In this document: piece by piece, positions 1 to 5,663 of the stretch | How positions within the stretch are numbered: position 1 is the stretch's first letter | How the letters are laid out: each line of letters begins with the position of its first letter | DNA from: Chitinophagaceae bacterium | GTDB taxonomy: Bacteria > Bacteroidota > Bacteroidia > Chitinophagales > Chitinophagaceae | NCBI GenBank assembly: GCA_947442905.1 | Contig: CANEWV010000075.1 | Coordinates: 1 to 7,474, forward strand | Direction of reading: 5' to 3' | DNA: 7,474 nucleotides | Position numbers and translations under genes: made by a program | Notes under the pieces: model-generated | What the model was told of the DNA's origin: nothing | Database searches by the model: none | The model's input: only the letters and a program-made list of their open reading frames with translations

Positions 1-51
1 AAAAATGAGGTTTTGCGCCCCTTTTAGCCCGCAATTATAAACCTATTGCAG

Positions 52-59
52 TACTTTCG
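52..59 (+). promoter_or_regulatory. Possible -7 promoter element for the isc cluster
   Basis: The octamer TACTTTCG differs by one base from the Bacteroidota -7 consensus TAnnTTTG. It would place the transcript start near bases 64-66 and leave a leader of about 25 bases before the iscS ATG. I see no TTG or TTTG at the usual 17-23 base spacing upstream, so the -33 half is missing or weak. The call rests on one near-match in A/T-rich DNA and is tentative. Confidence 0.3.
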
Positions 60-90
60 TGTTTATAAGTCAAGCAAATTTCAGAATATT

Positions 91-1308
91 ATGTTGAAGT
101 TACCTATTTACCTAGATAATAATGCCACAACCCCAATGGATCCAAGGGTTTTAGAGGCAATGATTCCTTATTTTACCGAGCATTTTGGTAATGCCGCAAG
201 CCGTAACCACCCTTTTGGATGGGAAGCTGAAGAAGCGGTGGATTATGCTCGTGAGCAAGTAGCTAAACTAATTGGTGCCGACCCTAAAGAAATCATCTTT
301 ACGTCGGGCGCTACAGAAGGTGATAACCTTGGTATCAAGGGTGTGTATGAAATGTATGCTAGCAAAGGCAACCATATCATTACTTGCACTACCGAGCACA
401 AAGCGGTGTTAGATACCTGTAAACATATTGAGCACTTAGGTGGTGAGGTAACTTACCTTCCAGTGGCTGCCAATGGTTTAATTGATTTAACAGCACTTGA
501 AGCTGCTATTAAGCCAACAACCATTTTAATTGCGATCATGTACGCCAACAACGAAATTGGTGTAGTACAACCGGTTAAAGAAATTACAGCGATTGCTAAA
601 AAGCATGGTGTATTATTTTTCTCTGATGCGGTACAGGCTGTTGGTAAAATTCCAGTAGACGTAAACGCAGATGGTATTGATATTATGGCATTTACAGCGC
701 ATAAAATGTATGGTCCTAAAGGGATTGGTGCACTTTATGTTCGTCGTAAAAACCCACGTGTTAAAGTTACTGCCCAAATGGACGGTGGCGGACACGAAAG
801 AGGTATGCGTAGTGGTACGTTAAACGTTCCTGGTATTGTTGGATTTGGTAAAGCATGTGAACTTGCTAGACTAGAAATGGCAGCCGATGCTGAGCGTTTA
901 AGCAAGCTAAGAGATAAGCTGGAAGCGGCTTTAACACAAATAGACGAATCTTATGTAAATGGTAGCACCGAGCACCGTTTACCACACGTTGCAAATATTT
1001 CTTTCAAATATGTAGAAGGAGAAGGTTTAATGATGGGCTTTAATAAAACCATCGCACTTTCTTCTGGTTCTGCTTGTACTTCTGCATCACTAGAGCCTAG
1101 CTATGTATTAAAAGCTTTAGGATTAGGGGATGATTTAGCACATAGTTCACTTCGTTTTGGACTTGGAAGATTTACTACCGACGAGCAAATCGATTATACC
1201 ATTAAAGCTGTTACCGATACGGTTTTAAAACTTCGTGACATGAGCCCACTATGGGAAATGTTTAAAGAAGGTGTTGATATAGATTCAATCGAATGGGCGC
1301 ACCATTAA
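91..1308 (+). CDS. iscS: Cysteine desulfurase IscS (PLP-dependent)
   Basis: This enzyme takes sulfur from L-cysteine, releasing L-alanine, and carries it as a persulfide to the IscU scaffold in the cytoplasm. The 405-residue product matches the usual IscS length of about 404. The N-terminus has the family's YLDNNATTP motif. His103 (in TTEHKAVLD) is expected to stack on the PLP ring, Lys205 (in [10 protein letters not shown]) is the Schiff-base lysine, and Cys329 (in [14 protein letters not shown]) is the catalytic cysteine on the mobile loop. The C-terminus ends in [13 protein letters not shown], the conserved tail of ISC-type desulfurases that contacts IscU; this argues against a SufS or NifS assignment. 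I chose the ATG at 91 because the family starts just before YLDNNATTP. An in-frame TTG at 46 would add 15 unrelated residues and overlap the possible promoter. iscU follows after 39 bases. Confidence 0.96.
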   Translation: MLKLPIYLDNNATTPMDPRVLEAMIPYFTEHFGNAASRNHPFGWEAEEAVDYAREQVAKLIGADPKEIIFTSGATEGDNLGIKGVYEMYASKGNHIITCTTEHKAVLDTCKHIEHLGGEVTYLPVAANGLIDLTALEAAIKPTTILIAIMYANNEIGVVQPVKEITAIAKKHGVLFFSDAVQAVGKIPVDVNADGIDIMAFTAHKMYGPKGIGALYVRRKNPRVKVTAQMDGGGHERGMRSGTLNVPGIVGFGKACELARLEMAADAERLSKLRDKLEAALTQIDESYVNGSTEHRLPHVANISFKYVEGEGLMMGFNKTIALSSGSACTSASLEPSYVLKALGLGDDLAHSSLRFGLGRFTTDEQIDYTIKAVTDTVLKLRDMSPLWEMFKEGVDIDSIEWAHH

Positions 1309-1347
1309 TATTAAAAATTATTATTTTTACCCTTTCAAAATAAAAAT

Positions 1348-1767
1348 ATGGCATACTCAGAAAAAGTTATCGATCATTATAGCAATCCTAAAAACGTAGG
1401 AACTCTAGATAAAGCAAAAAAGAATGTAGGCACTGGTTTAGTAGGTGCTCCAGAATGTGGCGACGTTATGAGACTTCAAATTGAAGTAGACGACGCTTCT
1501 GGTGTTATCACAGACGCTAAATTCAAAACCTTTGGATGTGGCTCTGCTATTGCTTCTTCATCACTTGCAACCGAGTGGTTAAAAGGTAAAACTGTAGATC
1601 AAGCAGTTGCTATTGACAACATGGATTTAGTAGAAGAATTAAATTTACCGCCAGTAAAAATTCACTGTTCTGTATTAGCTGAAGACGCTATCAAAGCGGC
1701 TATCAATGACTACCGCACTAAAAACGGTTTAGAAGCATTACAGTTTGAAGAAAAAGGCGTTCACTAA
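1348..1767 (+). CDS. iscU: Iron-sulfur cluster assembly scaffold IscU
   Basis: IscU is the scaffold on which sulfur from IscS and iron are assembled into a [2Fe-2S] cluster. The 139-residue product has all the hallmark residues: Cys37 and Asp39 in GAPECGDVM, Cys64 in FGCGSAIASS, and Cys107 in KIHCSVLAEDA. The LPPVK motif (residues 100-104), which the HscA chaperone recognises in the classical system, lies just before Cys107. The retained Asp39 is the residue linked to cluster release. The protein is about ten residues longer than the 128-residue E. coli form; the extra residues form a charged C-terminal tail after DYRTKNG. No clear Shine-Dalgarno sequence precedes the ATG, only an A-rich run, which is normal in Bacteroidota. 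It sits between iscS and the A-type carrier gene and is very probably co-transcribed with them. hscA and hscB are not in the window, although the LPPVK site implies a chaperone partner elsewhere. Confidence 0.96.
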   Translation: MAYSEKVIDHYSNPKNVGTLDKAKKNVGTGLVGAPECGDVMRLQIEVDDASGVITDAKFKTFGCGSAIASSSLATEWLKGKTVDQAVAIDNMDLVEELNLPPVKIHCSVLAEDAIKAAINDYRTKNGLEALQFEEKGVH

Positions 1768-1795
1768 TATTATTTAACCGAGCATTCATTTCCAA

Positions 1796-2146
1796 ATGGT
1801 AGCTACCGAAAATACAATCTATGTTAGCGAAAAGGCTAAATCCAAAGTTTTACAACTGATGGAGGATGCTGGCGTTACCGGGGATAGTAGTTATTTTTTG
1901 CGTGTAGGTGTTGTTGGGGGTGGATGCTCTGGTCTTAGTTATAAACTAGATTTTGACAACGAGATTAAACCCATGGATCAGGTTTTTGAAGACAATGGGG
2001 TTAAAGTAGTCACCGATCTTAAAAGCTTTTTATACCTGGTTAACACCGAACTTGATTTCTCGGATGGCCTAAATGGTAAAGGTTTTTATTTCAATAACCC
2101 CAATGCTAGCCGCAGTTGTGGCTGTGGGGAAAGCTTTTCTGTATAA
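1796..2146 (+). CDS. iscA: A-type iron-sulfur carrier protein (IscA/ErpA family)
   Basis: This 116-residue HesB/IscA-family protein is expected to accept iron-sulfur clusters and deliver them to apo-enzymes. Its three conserved cysteines are present: Cys44 in GGGCSGLSYKL, and Cys108 and Cys110 in the C-terminal SCGCGESF. The NPNAS stretch before the CGC pair is also typical. The GGGCSG wording around the first cysteine looks more like ErpA than like E. coli IscA, while position next to iscU favours an IscA role. The two subtypes cannot be separated by sequence alone, so the symbol reflects gene context. The first ten residues are a short variable extension before SEKAKSKV. The gene starts 28 bases after iscU and ends the isc block; a membrane-protein gene follows instead of hscB or fdx. 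Confidence 0.92.
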   Translation: MVATENTIYVSEKAKSKVLQLMEDAGVTGDSSYFLRVGVVGGGCSGLSYKLDFDNEIKPMDQVFEDNGVKVVTDLKSFLYLVNTELDFSDGLNGKGFYFNNPNASRSCGCGESFSV

Positions 2147-2183
2147 TTTAACTTTTTACTTTTTAAGATTGCCTAAGAACAAG

Positions 2184-2191
2184 TAGTTTTG
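2184..2191 (+). promoter_or_regulatory. Possible -7 promoter element for the gldF operon
   Basis: TAGTTTTG is a perfect match to the Bacteroidota -7 consensus TAnnTTTG and lies in the 49-base gap between the A-type carrier gene and gldF. Its last base is only four bases before the gldF ATG, so transcription would begin at or next to the start codon. The -33 position holds T-rich DNA without a clear TTG. I see no convincing stem-loop terminator in the gap, so read-through from the isc block is also possible. Confidence 0.4.
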
Positions 2192-2195
2192 GGCC

Positions 2196-2918
2196 ATGCT
2201 TAATATTAGCCTCAAAGAGTGGAAGCAGTTTTTTACAAGCCTTACAGGCTATATTGCCCTCTGCATTTTTTTACTACTCACGGGTCTCCTTTTATTTGTT
2301 TTTCCGGATACTAGCATTTTAGAAATGGGTTATGCAACCCTTGCTGGTTTTTTTAATATCGCGCCTTGGTTACTCATTTTTATGGTTCCTACTATTACCA
2401 TGCGCAGTTTTTCTGAAGAGTACAAGTCGGGGACTTTTGAATTACTCAAAACATTACCCATTCGCCCAGCTTTACTCGTGTGGGGGAAATATATAGGCGC
2501 ACTCCTTGTTGTACTTTGTTTACTTGTGCCAACGCTACTATATGGTGTTGCAGTAGAATCACTTTCTGCAGTGGGCGGCATAGACATGGGAGCCACTGCT
2601 GGGTCTTACTTGGGGCTTTTTTTACTTGCTGCTGTATTTGTTTCAGTAGGTATTTGCGTGAGTTGTTTCACAAACAATACCGTGGTTGCTTTTATTGGCG
2701 CTGCCTTTACTTGTTATTTATTATTTGCAGGTTTTGAAGCCGTGAGTAAACTTTCTTTTTTTGAAGGTAAACTTGCTTACTACACAGAGGTGCTCGGCAT
2801 TAAATTTCATTACAAAAGTATTAGTAGGGGCGTGATACGACTAGATGACCTCGTTTATTTTTTTGCACTCATAGCTGCCTCCTTGCATATCACCAAGCAA
2901 AATATTATTAAGCGCTAA
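2196..2918 (+). CDS. gldF: Gliding-motility-associated ABC transporter permease GldF
   Basis: GldF is the inner-membrane permease of an ABC transporter linked to gliding in Flavobacterium johnsoniae, where it works with the GldA ATPase and GldG. The 240-residue product has about six hydrophobic segments, near residues 17-37, 50-67, 98-118, 138-158, 162-181 and 217-233. A cytoplasmic stretch between the second and third (MRSFSEEYKSGTFELLKTLP, residues 69-88) is the conserved ABC-2-type element likely to contact the ATPase. The FPDTSILEMGYATLAGFF region after the first segment is characteristic of GldF. The ATG at 2196 gives the short basic N-terminus (LKEWKQFF) expected of the family. gldG follows after 15 bases, the usual order. 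The transported substrate is unknown. Related gldFG pairs may occur in bacteria that do not glide, so the gene does not prove motility here. Confidence 0.93.
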   Translation: MLNISLKEWKQFFTSLTGYIALCIFLLLTGLLLFVFPDTSILEMGYATLAGFFNIAPWLLIFMVPTITMRSFSEEYKSGTFELLKTLPIRPALLVWGKYIGALLVVLCLLVPTLLYGVAVESLSAVGGIDMGATAGSYLGLFLLAAVFVSVGICVSCFTNNTVVAFIGAAFTCYLLFAGFEAVSKLSFFEGKLAYYTEVLGIKFHYKSISRGVIRLDDLVYFFALIAASLHITKQNIIKR

Positions 2919-2933
2919 TTGCACCTATAAAAT

Positions 2934-4673
2934 ATGTTTCAAAAATATTCAAATATTATTGTTGGGTGCTTACTGGTTGCTATCATTTATGCGTCCAATG
3001 CTTGGCTGCATGGTAGTCTAGACCTCACTGCTGAAAAGCGTTACAGCTTAAGTGCTGCAACAAAAAAACTATTGGACAAAAAGCTGGACAGCGCCATTAC
3101 GATCGAGATTTTTTTATCTGGCAACTTACCTGCCGATTATAAAAAATTAAATATCGCTACTGCCGAAATTTTAGAAACATTTACTGCGTATGCTGCGGGT
3201 CCTATTCAGGTTTCATTTATTGAGCCTGGTAGTAATATCGTGGATGAAGAAGCGAAAGTGAAATATTTTGATAGCCTTGCTGCACTAGGTGTTGTTTTTG
3301 AAAGAACAGCGATTTCGGAAGGTATTGAAAAATCTACTTCTCAACTTATTGTTCCGTCGGCGCTTGTAAGGTATGGTAATAGAAAACCTATTGCCGTTGA
3401 TTTAAGAAGCAGCAAAAAAATATTTGCGAATTATAATGTGATAGAAGCAGTAGAACCTAAAGAAGACAAGGAAGCTACGCGCAATGCAGCAGAAGCATTA
3501 CTAGAATATAAATTTGCTGCGGCAATTGATAAAGTAACCAAAATAAATTATCCTACTGTTGCTTATTTAGTTGGCAATGGGGAGCCCACCGATTTAACGG
3601 TGAGTGATTTAGCAGAAACATTAAGAAACGATTATAACCTTGGTATTTTTGATTTAAAATCAGGGTATCCAAACGCATCAGATATTGATCTACTATTAAT
3701 TGTGAAACCTACTGCTCCTTTTACAGAGGAAGATCAATTAAAAATTGACCAGTACATTTTAAATGGCGGAAAAGTAATTTGGTTTGTTGATAAACTACAC
3801 GCCGAGCTGGATAGTTTAATGCGCACACAAGCAGGTTATACCGCTTATGATAGGGGATTAAATATTGATCCGCTTTTATTTAAATATGGGGTTCGTATTA
3901 ATGGCGATTTAGTGCAGGATTTAAACTGTGCTAAACTTCCTATTGTGGTTGGTAAAAATCCAGACGGCTCTCCAACCATGCAGCGGATCCCTTGGCCGTA
4001 TTATCCTTTTTTAACAACACCATCCGACAATCCGATCACAAAAAACATGGATAGGGTACTTCCTATTTTTCCATCTAGTATTGACACGGTTAAAGCCCCA
4101 GGCATTAAAAAGACCATTTTACTCGCTACCGATACCAGTTCTAGAAGCATTGCTTCGCCGGCTATGGTGTCTTTAAATAGTGTGCAGTCGGAGGCGGATT
4201 TATATACGTTTACAAAAAGTCATATACCGGTAGCGGTGTTACTGGAAGGAAGGTTTTCTTCTCTATTTGCCAATAGTATTGGCACTACGGTAATAGATTC
4301 GGTTCGCCGATTTACAGGCCTTCCATTTTTAAAGAAAGGCATTAAAGAAACAAAGCAAATTGTGGTATCTGACGCTGATATTGTAACAAACGCGGTTACT
4401 AAAACCACGGGCCCACTTCCAATGGGTGAACTGCCTTTTGAAGCGTTTCAGTTTGCCAACAAAACATTTTTACTCAATGCCATTGATTATTTGGTAAATG
4501 ACAATGGTTTATTTGAGTCTAGAAACAAAGTAGTGGTACTTAGGTTACTAGACAAACAAAAAGTAGCAGATCAAAAAACATTTTGGCAGCTAGTAACTAC
4601 CGCTGGACCTATTTTAATATTACTATTGATTGGAATTTTTGTGGCATTCTGGCGCAAGAAAAAATACTTATAA
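2934..4673 (+). CDS. gldG: Gliding-motility-associated ABC transporter component GldG
   Basis: GldG is the putative substrate-binding or auxiliary subunit that pairs with GldF. The 579-residue product begins with a membrane segment (about residues 7-25). The signature LDLTAEKRYSLSAATKKLL follows, a conserved start of the GldG and ABC auxiliary domain family. A long extracytoplasmic region of about 530 residues comes next, then a second membrane helix (about 555-572) and a basic WRKKKYL tail. This topology puts the bulk of the protein in the periplasm, anchored at both ends, unlike a free or lipid-anchored binding protein; I see no lipobox cysteine. Segments such as VAYLVGNGEPTDLTVSDLAE and LLLIVKPTAPFTEEDQLKID suggest a Rossmann-like fold, and GGKVIWFVDKLHAELDSLM continues it. 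The exact role and ligand are unknown. The gene is 15 bases after gldF and 9 bases before the terC-family gene. Confidence 0.92.
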   Translation: MFQKYSNIIVGCLLVAIIYASNAWLHGSLDLTAEKRYSLSAATKKLLDKKLDSAITIEIFLSGNLPADYKKLNIATAEILETFTAYAAGPIQVSFIEPGSNIVDEEAKVKYFDSLAALGVVFERTAISEGIEKSTSQLIVPSALVRYGNRKPIAVDLRSSKKIFANYNVIEAVEPKEDKEATRNAAEALLEYKFAAAIDKVTKINYPTVAYLVGNGEPTDLTVSDLAETLRNDYNLGIFDLKSGYPNASDIDLLLIVKPTAPFTEEDQLKIDQYILNGGKVIWFVDKLHAELDSLMRTQAGYTAYDRGLNIDPLLFKYGVRINGDLVQDLNCAKLPIVVGKNPDGSPTMQRIPWPYYPFLTTPSDNPITKNMDRVLPIFPSSIDTVKAPGIKKTILLATDTSSRSIASPAMVSLNSVQSEADLYTFTKSHIPVAVLLEGRFSSLFANSIGTTVIDSVRRFTGLPFLKKGIKETKQIVVSDADIVTNAVTKTTGPLPMGELPFEAFQFANKTFLLNAIDYLVNDNGLFESRNKVVVLRLLDKQKVADQKTFWQLVTTAGPILILLLIGIFVAFWRKKKYL

Positions 4674-4682
4674 CAATTATTT

Positions 4683-5654
4683 ATGACCGCATCACATCAG
4701 TTGGTTTATTTCATTTTTGCAATTGTTTTGGCACTTGCGCTTGTATTAGATCTTGGACTACTCAGTAAAAAAAATAAAACCATTACCATTAAGCAGGCAC
4801 TACTTCAAACCTTATTTTGGGTAGCACTTGCCATTGGATTTTTTGTTTTTGTTTGGATCGAAGAAGGTCAAAAAACTGGACTCGAATACCTAAGTGCTTA
4901 TTTGATGGAGTGGAGTCTTAGTGTCGATAATATTTTTGTATTTATATTAATATTCAACGCCTTTAAAGTAAACGAAAAATTTTACCCTCGTGTTTTACTA
5001 GTGGGTATTATGATGGCCATTGTATTTAGGGTAATCTTTATTACAGTGGGGGTGGCGCTTGTAGAGCAGTTTCATTGGCTGTTGTATATTTTTGGGGTTT
5101 TCTTACTCTATACTGGATTTAAAATGTTTACCTCCAATGAGTCTGAAGAATTTGACCCACACGACACGGCGGTATACCGGTTTTTAAAAAAATACCTGCC
5201 GCTTTCAGGAACCGATGGTAACGGAAAATATGTAATTAGAGAAAATGGAAAACCACAGTACACTTCTTTGTTTGTTGTTGTGGTATTACTTGCCGTGATT
5301 GACCTCGTGTTTGCACTGGATTCAATACCTGCGGTAATGGGAATTTCTACCGATAAGCTCGTTATTTATACATCCAATATTTTTGCGGTACTGGGCCTTC
5401 GCTCTTTGTTTTTTTTACTAAGAGGAGCCGTTTCAAAATTTGATTATTTGCAACAAGGCATTGCTATTGTGCTTGTATTTATTGGTGTTAAAATGCTAGG
5501 TGAGCATTATCTCAATCAGGTGTTAAGCAAAAACGCTCAGGTTGTTGTTTCTCTACTATTTATTGTTTTTTGTATAGGAGGATCGATTGTGTATTCTATT
5601 TATAACCGCAAAAAGGGTACGCCTAAAGACGTTGTTGACGGATCTTTGTCTTAA
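4683..5654 (+). CDS. TerC/Alx-family integral membrane protein, probable Mn2+ exporter
   Basis: The 323-residue product matches the Alx branch of the TerC family in length (E. coli Alx is about 321) and layout. It is mostly hydrophobic, with around eight or nine membrane segments. Two inverted-repeat-like acidic motifs hold the likely metal-binding residues: EWSLSVDNIFVF (Glu76, Asp82, Asn83) and DLVFALDSIPAV (Asp207, Asp213), with Asp23 in the first helix. A soluble loop, about residues 150-195, separates the two halves. Alx and the Bacillus TerC proteins are linked to manganese export and to metal loading of secreted enzymes; applying that role here is inference from family membership. The name TerC does not by itself mean tellurite resistance, and no other ter genes are visible. 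Only 9 bases separate it from gldG, leaving no room for the Mn-sensing yybP-ykoY leader found before some relatives. The murF-alr fusion follows after 9 bases. Confidence 0.9.
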   Translation: MTASHQLVYFIFAIVLALALVLDLGLLSKKNKTITIKQALLQTLFWVALAIGFFVFVWIEEGQKTGLEYLSAYLMEWSLSVDNIFVFILIFNAFKVNEKFYPRVLLVGIMMAIVFRVIFITVGVALVEQFHWLLYIFGVFLLYTGFKMFTSNESEEFDPHDTAVYRFLKKYLPLSGTDGNGKYVIRENGKPQYTSLFVVVVLLAVIDLVFALDSIPAVMGISTDKLVIYTSNIFAVLGLRSLFFLLRGAVSKFDYLQQGIAIVLVFIGVKMLGEHYLNQVLSKNAQVVVSLLFIVFCIGGSIVYSIYNRKKGTPKDVVDGSLS

Positions 5655-5663
5655 TTTACGGAT

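Noticed and set aside
46..90. Longer iscS beginning at an in-frame TTG at base 46.
   Set aside because: The 15 extra residues do not resemble the IscS N-terminus, the codon is TTG rather than ATG, and the stretch overlaps a possible promoter. The ATG at 91 gives the standard length.
613..795. Reverse-strand open frame inside iscS.
   Set aside because: It is fully inside a well-supported gene, covers the conserved PLP-lysine region, and its translation resembles no protein I recognise.
2147..2183. Possible terminator hairpin after the A-type carrier gene.
   Set aside because: The T-rich stretch has no convincing inverted repeat; the candidate arms around TTTTTAAG and CTAAGAAC do not pair well.
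2330..2737. Open frames on the - strand (2330-2596) and in a second + frame (2480-2737) inside gldF.
   Set aside because: Both are shadows of gldF; the translations are low-complexity or cysteine-rich, without recognisable motifs.
4220..4408. Reverse-strand open frame inside gldG.
   Set aside because: It has no recognisable domain or separate promoter and is fully covered by the gldG frame.
4674..4682. Mn-sensing yybP-ykoY riboswitch before the terC-family gene.
   Set aside because: Only 9 bases lie between gldG and this gene, so a leader riboswitch cannot fit there, and I saw no such structure upstream of gldF.
4583..4768. Alternative + frame bridging the end of gldG and the start of the terC-family gene.
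   Set aside because: It overlaps two well-supported genes, and its translation looks like an out-of-frame reading of their membrane segments.
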